Origin: Chloroflexota bacterium
Lineage (GTDB): Bacteria; Chloroflexota; Anaerolineae; Anaerolineales; Anaerolineaceae
Direction of reading: 5' to 3'
DNA length: 49,436 nucleotides
NCBI GenBank assembly: GCA_012797815.1
Contig: JAAZOK010000065.1
Coordinates: 1 to 49,436, forward strand
The notes under the pieces are model-generated. The model saw only the letters and a program-made list of their open reading frames with translations, made no database searches and was not told the DNA's origin. The translations under genes were made by a program, and so were the position numbers. Below, one piece after another: positions 24,485 to 33,439 of the stretch (position 1 is the first letter of the stretch; every line of letters starts with the position of its first letter).

Positions 24485-25600
24485 TCAAGCCCATAAAACG
24501 AAATTGCCATTCTTGAACAGGGCTTCGCCATCCACCATGATCTCACCGTCTTTTCCCAAAGCACAGATCATATCCCAGTGAATGCTCGATTTGTTCAGGC
24601 TGCCGGTTTCGGGAAAGCCGTTGCCCAATGCCAGATGGAATGTTCCGCCGATCTTTTCATCAAACAGGATCTGTTTGGTAAAGCGCTGGATGCCAAAATT
24701 GGTGCCGATCCCAAATTCCCCCAGGTAGCAGGAACCAGCGTCTGTCGCGATCATTGTCTCAAGAAATTCCTGATTCTTGTCTGCCCGGGCTCTTACAACC
24801 TTGCCTTTTTCGAATTCCAATTGCACATTTTCCACCACGCGCCCGTCTTCGATAGCCGGGTAAGTGAATTCCACATGTCCTTCTGCTGAATCTTCCACCG
24901 GACCGCTGTAAATTTCCCCGTCAGGCATGTTTGATTTTCCGTCGGCAGTGATAAAGGTTCGCCCTTTGATGGAAAAAGAGATATCGACATGTTCTCCGTG
25001 GATCTCTACCTGCTCTTTTCCGTTCAACCAATCCAGCAGGATTTGCTGTTTTTGCCCCAGTTTTTCCCATTCGGCTTTTGGATCTTCTTTGTCGCAGAAC
25101 ATGGCTTTGTACACGAAATCCTCATATTCTGAGAGGCTCATTTCGGCGTCCTGCGCAAGAGCCGGGCAGGGGAATAAGGTGACCACTCCTCTTAATTTCC
25201 CTTCCGTCTCTCGTTTCATCAGGTGTGGCATGATGGCTTCTCCTACCGCCTTGGCTCTGATCTGCTGTTTGGTAGGATCGATGTTGTTCAAAGCGGCTGT
25301 ATTGGTGGTGCCGTAAATGTTGACCAATCCATTCAAATTGTCTTTATAGTCCTCAAGCAAAGGAGAGATCCACTTCAGTTGTTGTTCGGATGCTTCTTTG
25401 TAGTAAATCTCTTCCAGATCGCTTCCACCGGGTACGATGAAGGGAATGCCGCCAGCCCGCAAGATTTCCCGATAAACTTCATGGATAAGTTCTCTGGATG
25501 CTCCAAAATCCCCGCTGATGGATACCCAATCGTTCTTTTTGACTTTCAGACAATAATTGGTGATCAGTTTTGCCAATTTGGTGACTCGTATATCTGCCAT
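24485..25600 (-). CDS. M29-family aminopeptidase
   Basis: Predicted 371 aa from the ATG at 25598-25600, which follows GGAGGAGAC; an upstream in-frame extension has no such site and would run through the ugd terminator. Members of peptidase family M29 (thermophilic aminopeptidases) have a two-metal site near the C-terminus. Visible parts: RVTKLAKLITNYCLKVKKNDWVSISG near residue 4, DGKSNMPDGEIYSGPVEDSAEGHV near 225 with the metal-binding region, and GEFGIGTN, LALGNGFPETGS and KSSIHWDMI near 290-345. A cytosolic peptide-trimming role is likely. It stands alone between terminator and operator regions. Confidence 0.9.
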   Translation of the reverse strand: MADIRVTKLAKLITNYCLKVKKNDWVSISGDFGASRELIHEVYREILRAGGIPFIVPGGSDLEEIYYKEASEQQLKWISPLLEDYKDNLNGLVNIYGTTNTAALNNIDPTKQQIRAKAVGEAIMPHLMKRETEGKLRGVVTLFPCPALAQDAEMSLSEYEDFVYKAMFCDKEDPKAEWEKLGQKQQILLDWLNGKEQVEIHGEHVDISFSIKGRTFITADGKSNMPDGEIYSGPVEDSAEGHVEFTYPAIEDGRVVENVQLEFEKGKVVRARADKNQEFLETMIATDAGSCYLGEFGIGTNFGIQRFTKQILFDEKIGGTFHLALGNGFPETGSLNKSSIHWDMICALGKDGEIMVDGEALFKNGNFVLWA

Positions 25601-25622
25601 GTCTCCTCCATTTGATAGAGGT

Positions 25623-25628
25623 ATTATA
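25623..25628 (-). promoter_or_regulatory. Candidate -10 element for the M29 aminopeptidase gene
   Basis: On the minus strand TATAAT lies 22 bases before the chosen start codon; no good -35 hexamer is visible. Confidence 0.4.
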
Positions 25629-25695
25629 AGATCGATCGCTTTCTTCGACATGAAAAAAAGTGCAAACCGGCGCTGAAATGATCCTTTATCATAAA

Positions 25696-25725
25696 AAAAC
25701 GCATCCTTTTTGTGGGATGCGTTTT
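25696..25725 (-). terminator. Intrinsic terminator after ugd
   Basis: AAAACGCATCC (25696-25706) pairs with GGATGCGTTTT (25715-25725). On the minus strand the stem is followed by a run of seven T residues. It ends the UDP-glucose dehydrogenase transcript 21 bases past the stop. Confidence 0.85.
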
Positions 25726-25746
25726 CGTGAATCCATTTCTTCTGTT

Positions 25747-27069
25747 TTATGCGCCAGCGCTTACGTGATTGCCCTGCCCGATACCAAAATAGGTGAATCC
25801 CAGCTCGCGCAGGGACTGGCTGTCCCATTCGTTACGCCCGTCGATTAACACCGGGGTGTGCATAATGCTGTATATCCGCTTGAAATCCAGTTGTTTGAAT
25901 TCATTCCACTTGGTAGCCAGGATCAACCCGTCCGCATCCTGAGCAACCTCATAAGGATTCTTGCACAGTTCCAGATCGGGAATGATCTTCGCGGTGTTTT
26001 CCATCGCCTGCGGATCATAGGCTTTTACGCGAGCACCTTCATTGCGCAGCAGGTGAATGATCTCCAGTGCGGGAGATTCGCGAATATCGTCGGTATCAGG
26101 CTTGAAAGATAGTCCCAGAATGCCGACAGTTTTATCGATCAGCGATCCACCCACCAGATTGCGCAGCTTCATCACTACTCGCCGGCGTTGGTTGCGGTTG
26201 ATCTCCATCACCGCTTGCAGCAACTGCGGGTGGGTGCCGTGTAACACCGCCATGTGTGCGAGTGCCTTTACATCTTTGGGAAAACAGCTCCCCCCCCATC
26301 CCAAACCAGCCTCCAGAAAGGCATGCCCGATGCGTTTGTCGAGCCCCATACCCTGGGCTACCTCTCTCACATCCGCTCCCAGCTCATCACAAACATTGGC
26401 GATCTCATTGATGAAGGAGATGCGTGTGGCGAGAAAAGCATTGGATGCATACTTGATCATTTCGGCTGTACGCAGGTCGGTGATCAGGGTGGGTGCTCGT
26501 AAAGGTTGGTATAGTCCCGCTACCGCATCCGCCGCCTGGCGGTGCATGGATCCCAGCACTACCCGGTCGGGTTGCATGAAATCATGAATAGCCGACCCTT
26601 CACGCAGAAATTCGGGGTTGGAGACCACATAGTATTCCAGTTCGTTTTCTCCGCGTTTCTTGCGGATGATGTCTGAAACCCAATCACCGGTGCCCACCGG
26701 CACGGTGGATTTGTTTACGATCACGATGGCATGATCAATGACCTCGGCGATCTTTTCAGCGGCATCGCGCACATACGTCAGATCAGCTTCTCCATCTACA
26801 CCGGAGGGAGTGCCTACCGCGATGAAGGCAAATTCGGCATCCGCCAGTGCTTCTGTGTAATCGGTGGTGAAGAACAGGCGAGTGGCAGCGACGTTTCTTT
26901 CCACGATCTCTTCCAAACCGGGTTCGTAGATTGGCATTACACCATTTTTGAGGTTCTTGATGCGATGCTCATTGATGTCAAGACAATGTACGCTGTTCCC
27001 CAGATCTGCGAAACAAACTCCGGTTACCAGCCCTACATATCCTGTCCCAATTACGCAAATATTGCTCAT
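25747..27069 (-). CDS. ugd: UDP-glucose 6-dehydrogenase
   Basis: Predicted 440 aa, ATG preceded by GGAGAT. N-terminal Rossmann motif [21 protein letters not shown] near residue 4, [19 protein letters not shown] near 80, the active-site Cys in [16 protein letters not shown] near 260 and [22 protein letters not shown] near 322. It oxidises UDP-glucose to UDP-glucuronate with two NAD+, supplying precursors for polysaccharide or glycolipid synthesis. No other polysaccharide genes adjoin it here. It is divergent from folD. Confidence 0.96.
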   Translation of the reverse strand: MSNICVIGTGYVGLVTGVCFADLGNSVHCLDINEHRIKNLKNGVMPIYEPGLEEIVERNVAATRLFFTTDYTEALADAEFAFIAVGTPSGVDGEADLTYVRDAAEKIAEVIDHAIVIVNKSTVPVGTGDWVSDIIRKKRGENELEYYVVSNPEFLREGSAIHDFMQPDRVVLGSMHRQAADAVAGLYQPLRAPTLITDLRTAEMIKYASNAFLATRISFINEIANVCDELGADVREVAQGMGLDKRIGHAFLEAGLGWGGSCFPKDVKALAHMAVLHGTHPQLLQAVMEINRNQRRRVVMKLRNLVGGSLIDKTVGILGLSFKPDTDDIRESPALEIIHLLRNEGARVKAYDPQAMENTAKIIPDLELCKNPYEVAQDADGLILATKWNEFKQLDFKRIYSIMHTPVLIDGRNEWDSQSLRELGFTYFGIGQGNHVSAGA

Positions 27070-27099
27070 GTTTTATCTCCAAAAGGGTCTCAAGAACCG

Positions 27100-27155
27100 A
27101 TTATAGCCTAAGAATCAGATCGCTTCAGGGTCAAGGTTCTTAAATATTGTATAAT
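27100..27155. promoter_or_regulatory. Divergent -10 elements for ugd and folD
   Basis: On the minus strand TATAAT lies at 27100-27105, about 30 bases before the ugd start. On the plus strand TATAAT lies at 27150-27155, 29 bases before the folD ATG. Neither has a strong -35 hexamer; TTGACC on the minus strand (27130-27135) is too far away for normal spacing. Confidence 0.5.
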
Positions 27156-27184
27156 CCTTTTACTTTTTGTATCAGGAGTGGAAA

Positions 27185-28060
27185 ATGAGTGCAACGATAA
27201 TCGATGGGAAGAAACTTGCGGCGGAGATTCGCGAGGAAGTTGCTTTAAAGGTCGCCGAACGGCGGGCTGCCGGGAAATCTGTCCCGGGGTTAGCTACCGT
27301 GCTGGTGGGGGAAGATCCTGCTTCGCAGGTGTATGTGCGCTCCAAGCATCGCGCTTGCGAAAAATTGGGATTGAACTCTTTCAGCCACGCTTTACCTGCT
27401 ACCACACCACAGCATCAATTGATCGAACTGATCGATGAACTTAATAACGATCCCCGAGTGCATGGCATTCTGGTTCAACTTCCTTTACCTGACGGGTTTA
27501 GTGAAGAGGAGGTCCTGCTCAAGGTTTCCTTGAAAAAGGATGTGGACGGTTTTCATCCCATCAATATCGGCAAATTAGCACAAAAAGGGCGTACTCCCAG
27601 TTTTGTGCCCTGCACCCCTGCCGGCGTGATCGAATTATTGAAAACGACCGGAGTTTCGATTGAGGGAAAGAACGCGGTGGTGCTGGGACGTTCCAATATT
27701 GTAGGGATGCCGGTGGCACTGCTGCTGGTGCGCGAAAATGCCACCGTTACCAGTTGCCATTCTCGTTCGCAAGATCTGCCTTCCATTACCCGCACGGCTG
27801 ATATTCTGGTTGCTTCGGTTGGTAAAGCGGAAATGGTGCGCGCGGACTGGGTGAAACCGGGTGCGGTGATCATCGATGTTGGCATCAATCATGTCGATGA
27901 CCCCTCCGCAGAAAAGGGCTATCGTCTGGTAGGGGATGTGGCATTCGATGAGGTCAGGGCAGTGGCATCTGCCATTACCCCTGTTCCGGGTGGGGTGGGT
28001 CCCATGACCATTGCCATGTTGATGCACAATACCCTCAAGGCAGCCGAACTGGCAGATTGA
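27185..28060 (+). CDS. folD: Bifunctional methylenetetrahydrofolate dehydrogenase/cyclohydrolase
   Basis: Predicted 291 aa. The ATG at 27185 follows AGGAG by five bases; an in-frame TTG at 27167 would swallow that site. YVRSKHRACEKLGL near residue 48 carries the catalytic Lys, GILVQLPLPDGFSEEEVL near 93 and VDGFHPINIGKLA near 118 are folate-site motifs, and VVLGRSNIVGMPVALLL near 162 with VITPVPGGVGPMTIAMLMHNTL near the end are NADP-site motifs. It interconverts 5,10-methylene-, methenyl- and 10-formyl-tetrahydrofolate. It can link methyl or formate C1 units to metabolism, which may matter given the corrinoid genes nearby, but it is also a housekeeping enzyme. Confidence 0.97.
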   Translation: MSATIIDGKKLAAEIREEVALKVAERRAAGKSVPGLATVLVGEDPASQVYVRSKHRACEKLGLNSFSHALPATTPQHQLIELIDELNNDPRVHGILVQLPLPDGFSEEEVLLKVSLKKDVDGFHPINIGKLAQKGRTPSFVPCTPAGVIELLKTTGVSIEGKNAVVLGRSNIVGMPVALLLVRENATVTSCHSRSQDLPSITRTADILVASVGKAEMVRADWVKPGAVIIDVGINHVDDPSAEKGYRLVGDVAFDEVRAVASAITPVPGGVGPMTIAMLMHNTLKAAELAD

Positions 28061-28091
28061 TAGTAATTTCTTCATAAAAAAATATGCTACC

Positions 28092-28122
28092 TTACCATTA
28101 ATTGTCGGACAATTAATGGTAA
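28092..28122. promoter_or_regulatory. 31-bp perfect palindrome, likely GntR-type operator upstream of the purine-degradation genes
   Basis: Two 15-base arms (TTACCATTAATTGTC at 28092-28106 and its exact complement at 28108-28122) flank a single central base. The core TTGTCGGACAA fits the TNGTNNNACNA pattern of FadR-type GntR operators. It ends 39 bases before the amidohydrolase ATG. No T-run follows, so a role as a terminator for folD is less likely. A GntR-family gene lies in the same operon. Confidence 0.65.
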
Positions 28123-28161
28123 TATAGGTTAAATACAATGATTCCGGCGAAAGGGAATGAG

Positions 28162-29550
28162 ATGACAACTCTGTTGATCAAAAATATCCATACTTTGGTT
28201 ACCATGGATGAGACGCGTCGGGAAATAGCCAATGGGGGCATTTTTATAAAAGATGGGTTCATTCAGCACATAGGAAAGATGGGAGAACTGCCGGAGCAGG
28301 CAGATAAAGTGCTTGATTTGCACGATCACATCGTATTCCCGGGCTTGATCAATACCCATCATCATTTTTACCAGACCCTCACCAGAGCAGTACCGGCTGC
28401 CCAGGATGCCAATCTCTTTAACTGGCTTAAAACGCTTTATCCCATCTGGGCGCGCATGACTTCGCAGGATATCTATCTTTCCACCAAAACTGCGTTAGCC
28501 GAATTAGCCCTGTCCGGTTGCACCACCGCATCGGATCATTTATATCTTTTCCCCAACGATGCCAGTTTGGATGATGAGATCCGTGCGGCTGCTGAAATGG
28601 GCATGCGCATCCATGCCTCACGAGGTTCGATGAGCCTGGGGGAGAGCCAGGGTGGGCTGCCACCGGATAGTGTGGTCGATAGTGAAGATTTCATCCTCGA
28701 AGACAGCCAGCGCCTGATCGAGAAATATCATGATCCATCCCGTGGTTCGATGGTGCAGATCGTGCTGGCACCCTGTTCGCCTTTTAGTGTGACAGGGGAA
28801 CTGATGCGTGAGAGCGCCCACCTGGCACGTCAGTATGGCGTGCATTTGCATACCCATCTGGCTGAAACCCAGGATGAAGAGCAGTTCACCCTTGAAAAAT
28901 ATGGATTGCGTCCGCTGGGGTATATGGAATCCCTGGAATGGGTGGGGCAGGATGTCTGGTTTGCCCATTCTGTCTATATCAATGAGGAAGAACAGCGTAT
29001 TTATGCGGAGACCGGTTGTGGGGTGGCACACTGTCCCTCTTCCAATATGCGCCTGGCTTCGGGCATCGCTCCCATCCGGGAATACCTGCAATTAGGAGTC
29101 AAGGTTGGGTTAGGAGTGGATGGTTCAGCCAGCAACGATAGTTCCCATCTGCTGGAAGAAATGCGCCAGGCGATGTTGCTCGCTCGCGTGCGGGCTGGAT
29201 TGGAAGGAGCATCTCTTTCGGATGCGGGGGCTTCCCCCATCATGACTGCCCGTCAGGCATTGGAACTGGCAACGCGGGGGGGTGCCAGTGTGCTGGGCAG
29301 GAATGACATTGGCTCCTTAGAAGTGGGAAAATGCGCCGACTTTGCTGCTATTGATTTGAACAATCTCTCATATGCCGGTGCGTTGCATGACCCACTGGCT
29401 GCTATTGTTTTCTGTTACCCGCGCAACGTGGATTATACCTTTGTGCATGGCGAGCCGGTCGTGGAACATGGTGAATTGATCCGATTGGATCTGGATGCCC
29501 ATGTCAGAGCCCATAATCGCGCCGCCTTCAATTTATTGCAGGATATTTAG
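28162..29550 (+). CDS. Amidohydrolase, 8-oxoguanine deaminase-like
   Basis: Predicted 462 aa. The ATG at 28162 has AAGGGA upstream; the in-frame ATG at 28138 has none and sits next to the operator. Metal site HHH in [27 protein letters not shown] near residue 64, LYPIWARMT near 95, HLHTHLAET near 227 and [21 protein letters not shown] near 315 carry the expected His and Asp. The [20 protein letters not shown] pattern is that of bacterial 8-oxoguanine deaminases, which turn 8-oxoguanine into urate and ammonia. SsnA of the E. coli purine cluster belongs to the same superfamily, so a related substrate is possible. First gene of the purine/ureide island. Confidence 0.83.
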   Translation: MTTLLIKNIHTLVTMDETRREIANGGIFIKDGFIQHIGKMGELPEQADKVLDLHDHIVFPGLINTHHHFYQTLTRAVPAAQDANLFNWLKTLYPIWARMTSQDIYLSTKTALAELALSGCTTASDHLYLFPNDASLDDEIRAAAEMGMRIHASRGSMSLGESQGGLPPDSVVDSEDFILEDSQRLIEKYHDPSRGSMVQIVLAPCSPFSVTGELMRESAHLARQYGVHLHTHLAETQDEEQFTLEKYGLRPLGYMESLEWVGQDVWFAHSVYINEEEQRIYAETGCGVAHCPSSNMRLASGIAPIREYLQLGVKVGLGVDGSASNDSSHLLEEMRQAMLLARVRAGLEGASLSDAGASPIMTARQALELATRGGASVLGRNDIGSLEVGKCADFAAIDLNNLSYAGALHDPLAAIVFCYPRNVDYTFVHGEPVVEHGELIRLDLDAHVRAHNRAAFNLLQDI

Positions 29551-29572
29551 AAATTCAGACCAGGAGTTAATA

Positions 29573-30319
29573 TTGCAAAATTCACAACCATTTCAGCGTT
29601 TACAGATTGAACTTGAACGCATCATCAACGACAAGGGTGCTGGAACAAAACTACCATCTGAACCCCAACTTGCCAAGGATCTGGGCGTCTCTCGTTCCAC
29701 ACTGCGTGAAGCCATGCGAACCTTTGAGGTTCAAGGGCTGATCCGTCGCAGACAAGGTCAGGGAACGTTTGTAGTCGGGAAACAAAAAACATTTGAAGGA
29801 GGATTGGAAGTATTAGAGAGTATTGAAACCTTATCTGAAAGGATCGGGTTGGAAGTACGTATGGGTGAATTCGACGTCAAACGCTTTAAGGTCGACAAGA
29901 ATATCGAACCTGCATTACCGTTTCCGGCGAAGACCAAAGTGATTCAGATCGACCGCAGCATTGATACCAGTGAACGTCCCATTGCTTATCTGGTGGATAT
30001 TTTGCCGGATACGATTATCAATGAGAGCGATCTGGAAGAGGGTTTCGATGGATCGGTGCTGGATTGGCTGTTGAAACGTGGTGATCCGGTTCTGATTCAA
30101 TCCAAGACCCGTATCGATTCGGTGGCAGCTTCCAGCAGGATAGCACATAAATTGCAGGTCCAGCGTGGAGCACCACTTTTGTTTTTTGAATCGGATATTT
30201 ATGACATCGCTGATCAGATCGTTACCCATACCTATAGCTATTTTTTACCCGGTTTTTTTGATTTTCATATTGTTAGGAAAGTAGCCAAAAATAAAAACAT
30301 AATTGGAGGTTTGAAATGA
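29573..30319 (+). CDS. GntR-family transcriptional regulator with UTRA domain
   Basis: Predicted 248 aa. The TTG at 29573 is chosen: CAGGAG lies six bases upstream, and the longer in-frame reading overlaps the previous gene. The winged helix has [19 protein letters not shown] and [20 protein letters not shown]; the UTRA domain covers about 85-240 ([36 protein letters not shown]). Its stop overlaps the next ATG (ATGA at 30316-30319). It is the likely regulator of the palindrome at 28092 and of the GTCTATAC sites near 33290 and 33403, perhaps sensing a purine or ureide. The ligand is unknown. Confidence 0.9.
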   Translation: MQNSQPFQRLQIELERIINDKGAGTKLPSEPQLAKDLGVSRSTLREAMRTFEVQGLIRRRQGQGTFVVGKQKTFEGGLEVLESIETLSERIGLEVRMGEFDVKRFKVDKNIEPALPFPAKTKVIQIDRSIDTSERPIAYLVDILPDTIINESDLEEGFDGSVLDWLLKRGDPVLIQSKTRIDSVAASSRIAHKLQVQRGAPLLFFESDIYDIADQIVTHTYSYFLPGFFDFHIVRKVAKNKNIIGGLK

Positions 30320-31269
30320 GAAGTTTTATGGGAAGAGATATTCTATCTCTGAAAGATTTTGAGCGATCGGAATTCTTCCGCCTGTTTGAGGTTGCGCTTG
30401 AGATGGACGAGATCGCTCGCAGCCGTAAGAATACGGACCTGCTCAAAGAAAAGACCCTGGTGACTGCTTTTTACCAACCCAGCACCCGCACCCGCCTGGC
30501 GCATGAAGCTGCCATGCACCGCCTGGGTGGTCATGTGACCGGTTTTTCTGATGCCAAGATGACCCGCGCCGGCGACTGGTATCAAGAATCCATCAAAGAT
30601 ACCGTGCACATGCTGGAATATTATGGCGATGCCATTGTCATGCGCCACTTCCAGCAGGGCGCTCCGGCAGAAGCTGCTAAATGGGCCAGTGTTCCCATTA
30701 TCAATGCCGGTGATGGCTGGGGTGAACACCCCACCCAGGTATTAACCGACCTGTATACCATCTGGAATGAACTCGGCACTATCGATGGGCTTACCTTCTT
30801 ATGCATCGGTGATATGCGCATGCGCACCATGCATTCCATTTCCTACGCATTGACCCAGTTCGACACCCAGGTATATTATGTTAGCCCACCTGAGATGTCC
30901 CTGACTGATGATTTCAAAAAGGAATTGGACGCCAAGAATCTGGTCTATCATGAAGCCGATCATGTAGCGGATGTGATCGATAAAGCCGATGTGATCTACA
31001 TGGAGCCGGTGGTACAACCTGATTACACCAAGGCGCGCCAGGAAGCTTCAGCGGATAAGGGTATGACCCCCGATAATTACAAGGTCACCCGCCAGTTGCT
31101 CAAAGAGAAAGCCAAACCTGATTCCATCATTTTGCATTCCCTGCCCCGTATGGATGAGCTTCCCCCTGATGTGGATGGCACCCGCCACGCCCGTTACTGG
31201 GAAGAAGCTTTTAATGGGGTGGTAATGCGTATGTCCATCCTTGCTTCTGTTTTGGGAGCAACGGAATAA
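30316..31269 (+). CDS. Aspartate/ornithine carbamoyltransferase superfamily protein, ATCase-like
   Basis: Predicted 317 aa with GGAGG upstream. The carbamoyl-phosphate motif [21 protein letters not shown] is near residue 51, [22 protein letters not shown] near 120 and [24 protein letters not shown] near 272. Overall it resembles PyrB, but the mobile catalytic loop reads [18 protein letters not shown] where PyrB has SS..KGES, so the second substrate may not be aspartate. It lies between a GntR gene and a YgeW-like transferase, with carbamate kinase after it, so it may transfer or release the carbamoyl group of a ureide in catabolism. Pyrimidine genes are absent nearby. Confidence 0.85.
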   Translation: MRSFMGRDILSLKDFERSEFFRLFEVALEMDEIARSRKNTDLLKEKTLVTAFYQPSTRTRLAHEAAMHRLGGHVTGFSDAKMTRAGDWYQESIKDTVHMLEYYGDAIVMRHFQQGAPAEAAKWASVPIINAGDGWGEHPTQVLTDLYTIWNELGTIDGLTFLCIGDMRMRTMHSISYALTQFDTQVYYVSPPEMSLTDDFKKELDAKNLVYHEADHVADVIDKADVIYMEPVVQPDYTKARQEASADKGMTPDNYKVTRQLLKEKAKPDSIILHSLPRMDELPPDVDGTRHARYWEEAFNGVVMRMSILASVLGATE

Positions 31270-31318
31270 AGGTATCCAGGGCGGGAAGACCTTCCCGCCT
31301 ATTTATTAAGGAGTAGCT

Positions 31319-32299
31319 ATGCAAACGAATTTACACGGTAGAGATCTGATCGGCGATCTCGATTTCACCAAAGAAGAAGTCGAGACTGTACTGGATGTCG
31401 CCTGGGACTTAAAACGGAAACGTGCTTTAAATGAACCGCATGCTTACCTGCGTGATAAAGTACTCGCCATGTTGTTCTTCTTCAGCAGCACCCGTACGCG
31501 TGGTTCTTTTGAAGCCGGTATGGCGCAGTTGGGTGGACATGCCGCTTTCATCGAAAGCAAATCAACGCAGATCGCTCATGGCGATACCGAAAAGGAGATC
31601 GGTGATATTTTCGGTCGTTATTTTGACGGTATTGCCATTCGCCACTGTGATTGGGGAATTGGGAATCGCTATCTTAACCTGGTAGCCGAAGCATCCCGTT
31701 CACCGGTCTTGAATATGCAATGCGATATGTACCATCCTTTCCAATGTCTGGCAGATCTGATGACCATCATGGAGAAGAAGGGACGCGATCTACGGAAAAA
31801 GAAAATGGTAGTTTCCTGGGCGTATGCAGCATCTTATTCTAAACCGATCTCGGTTCCACAGAGCCTGATCCTGCAAATGCCACGTTTTGGGCTGGATGTG
31901 ACCTTATCCCATCCCCCAGAGTTTGCACTGATGCCGGAGATCATGGAGCAAGCTCAAGCCCAGGCCAAGAAGTATGGGACCAGCTTCGAGGTTGTCCACG
32001 ATATGGATGAAGGTTTCAAAGATGCCGATATCGTCTATGCCAAATCATGGGGTCCTCTGGTTTTCACTGCCGATATCGAAAAAGGCGCCGAGGTCACCAA
32101 GAAATATGCCAGCTGGATCACCAACGAAAAACGGATGGAATTAGCCAAAGAAGATGCCATCTACATGCATCCCCTTCCGGCTGATCGGAATATTGAAGTG
32201 ACCGATGGGGTGATTGACGGACCGCACTCGGTGGTGTTTGATGAGGCGGAAAACCGGCTGCATGCACAAAAAGCAGTCATGGCATTGACGATGGGATAA
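31319..32299 (+). CDS. Carbamoyltransferase, YgeW-like (knotted carbamoyltransferase family)
   Basis: Predicted 326 aa, AAGGAG upstream. MLFFFSSTRTRGSFEAGMAQLGGHA near residue 50 is the carbamoyl-phosphate site, with FFSSTRTR in place of FEPSTRTR. QIAHGDTEKEIGDIFGRYFDG is near 84, YHPFQCLADLMTIMEKKG near 139 and VVSWAYAASYSKPISVPQ near 164. The SWAY..SY.KP.SVPQ motif and IYMHPLPADR near 280 recall YgeW and acetyl- or succinyl-ornithine transcarbamylases rather than ArgF. YgeW proteins act in anaerobic purine catabolism, where the carbamoyl group goes to phosphate and then to ATP. Shorter than YgeW (about 396 aa), so the exact role may differ. Confidence 0.85.
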   Translation: MQTNLHGRDLIGDLDFTKEEVETVLDVAWDLKRKRALNEPHAYLRDKVLAMLFFFSSTRTRGSFEAGMAQLGGHAAFIESKSTQIAHGDTEKEIGDIFGRYFDGIAIRHCDWGIGNRYLNLVAEASRSPVLNMQCDMYHPFQCLADLMTIMEKKGRDLRKKKMVVSWAYAASYSKPISVPQSLILQMPRFGLDVTLSHPPEFALMPEIMEQAQAQAKKYGTSFEVVHDMDEGFKDADIVYAKSWGPLVFTADIEKGAEVTKKYASWITNEKRMELAKEDAIYMHPLPADRNIEVTDGVIDGPHSVVFDEAENRLHAQKAVMALTMG

Positions 32300-32306
32300 A
32301 CCACAT

Positions 32307-33263
32307 ATGAAAAAACAAGTAGCAGTCATTGCGATCGGTGGTAATTCACTGATCAAAGATAAAAAGAATGTATCGGTTGAGAGCCAGTACGAAGCAGCCA
32401 AAGAAACCACCTACCACATCGCCGATATGATCGAATCCGGTTGGGATGTAGCCATTGGGCACGGTAACGGTCCACAAGTAGGTTTTATCTTACGCCGCTC
32501 CGAGATCGCCCATAAAACGGATGGCATGCACGAGGTTCCCCTGGATGTGTGCGGTGCGGATAGTCAGGGCGCTATTGGTTATGCTTTGCAGCAAACTCTG
32601 CAAAACGAACTCTATCGCCGCGGGATCAGGAAACCGGTTGCCACGGTTATCACCCAGGTGTTGGTTGATAAGAATGACACCGCCTTCAAGAATCCTTCCA
32701 AACCTATCGGTGGTTTCATGGAAGAACCCGAAGCCAAACAGAAGGAAAAAGATCTGGGTTGGAACGTGGTCGAGGATGCCGGGCGCGGCTGGCGCCGGGT
32801 GGTAGCTTCTCCCATCCCGCAAGAGGTGGTTGAACTGGATGCGGTAAAAGACCTGATCGAGGCTGGCGTGATCGTCATCACTGTTGGGGGCGGCGGGATC
32901 CCGGTGATCGATAAAGGGGACCATGAATTTGTCGGGACCGCAGCGGTGATTGATAAAGACTATGCCAGCAGTTTGCTTGCCCGTGCGATCGACGCTGATC
33001 TGTTCTTGATCTCCACTGCGGTGGAAAAAGTTGCCCTGAATTTTGGAAAACCGGACCAGAAAGATATCGATCATCTGACCCTTTCTGAGGCGAAAAAATA
33101 TCTGGCTGATGGAACCCATTTCGCCAAGGGTTCCATGGCTCCCAAGATGCAGGCGATCATCTGGTACCTCGAAGCTGGCGGGAAGAAAGCTATCATCACC
33201 AACCCCGAGAATATCGGGCGCGCTTTGAGAGGTGAGACCGGAACGGTGATCGAACCTGATTAA
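32307..33263 (+). CDS. arcC: Carbamate kinase
   Basis: Predicted 318 aa, seven bases after the carbamoyltransferase. VAVIAIGGNSLIKDKKNVSVE near residue 6, IGHGNGPQVGFILRRSE near 50, VITVGGGGIPVIDKGDHEFVGTAAVIDKDYAS near 192 and FAKGSMAPKMQAIIWYLEAGG near 272 are the standard motifs. It makes ATP and carbamate from carbamoyl phosphate and ADP, the energy-yielding step of arginine, allantoin and purine fermentations. No arginine deiminase gene is present, so the carbamoyl phosphate probably comes from the two transferases just upstream. Confidence 0.95.
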   Translation: MKKQVAVIAIGGNSLIKDKKNVSVESQYEAAKETTYHIADMIESGWDVAIGHGNGPQVGFILRRSEIAHKTDGMHEVPLDVCGADSQGAIGYALQQTLQNELYRRGIRKPVATVITQVLVDKNDTAFKNPSKPIGGFMEEPEAKQKEKDLGWNVVEDAGRGWRRVVASPIPQEVVELDAVKDLIEAGVIVITVGGGGIPVIDKGDHEFVGTAAVIDKDYASSLLARAIDADLFLISTAVEKVALNFGKPDQKDIDHLTLSEAKKYLADGTHFAKGSMAPKMQAIIWYLEAGGKKAIITNPENIGRALRGETGTVIEPD

Positions 33264-33264
33264 A

Positions 33265-33288
33265 TTTTAAGGTTTTTTTACCTTAAAA
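33265..33288. terminator. AT-rich stem-loop after the carbamate kinase gene
   Basis: TTTTAAGGT (33265-33273) pairs with ACCTTAAAA (33280-33288). No T-run follows on the plus strand, so termination would be weak. It immediately precedes the promoter region of the binding-protein gene. Confidence 0.4.
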
Positions 33289-33289
33289 G

Positions 33290-33331
33290 ATTGTCTATAC
33301 AATTGAATAATAAGACCTGTTGATGTACAAT
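33290..33331 (+). promoter_or_regulatory. Promoter with HutC-type operator upstream of the BMP importer genes
   Basis: GTCTATAC (33293-33300), inside ATTGT...ACAAT arms (33290-33303), matches the GTNTANAC consensus of HutC-type GntR regulators. It touches a -35 box TTGAAT (33303-33308), followed by 17 bases and a -10 box TACAAT (33326-33331). Initiation would fall near 33338. The same GTCTATAC recurs at 33403-33410, exactly 110 bases downstream. Confidence 0.65.
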
Positions 33332-33406
33332 GCCGAATTGGGTTTCGTGTTTTCACGAAATATCAATTCAGGAGGAGAGGTGCATTATCGAACTATCAAC
33401 AGGTCT
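33313..33406 (+). repeat. Long-range inverted repeat with internal hairpin in the leader region
   Basis: AGACCTGTTGAT (33313-33324) is exactly complementary to 33395-33406. Between them lies a hairpin: GAATTG and TTTCGTG (33335-33349) pair with CACGAAA and CAATTC (33354-33369) around a TTTT loop, with an internal loop of two against three bases. Because the first outer arm overlaps the promoter, it would be transcribed only in read-through RNA; otherwise the pair may be a DNA-level operator. Confidence 0.6.
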
Positions 33407-33439
33407 ATACTTTTAAATACCAATTGGAGGAGAAAATGA
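33380..33439 (+). CDS. Possible 19-codon leader peptide overlapping the BMP gene start
   Basis: A strong AGGAGGAG (33370-33377) stands shortly before GTG at 33380. The reading frame of 19 codons ends with TGA at 33437-33439, overlapping the ATG of the binding-protein gene (ATGA). The peptide is basic (four Arg, one Lys) and contains one Trp near the end. Coupled translation or a leader-peptide role is possible; a chance frame is also possible, since the gene has its own GGAGGAG. Confidence 0.3.
   Translation: MHYRTINRSILLNTNWRRK

Noticed and set aside
25601-25828. N-terminal extension of the M29 aminopeptidase
   Set aside because: The extension would cross the ugd terminator and a TATAAT box, has no ribosome-binding site, and does not look like a signal peptide or domain.
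28092-28122. Intrinsic terminator for folD
   Set aside because: The palindrome could fold as RNA, but it is AT-rich, has no following T-run, and its core fits a GntR operator better.
30316-32299. Assignment as pyrB and argF of nucleotide and arginine synthesis
   Set aside because: No pyrimidine or arginine synthesis genes adjoin; the first lacks the usual KGES loop, the second has YgeW-type motifs, and carbamate kinase follows directly.
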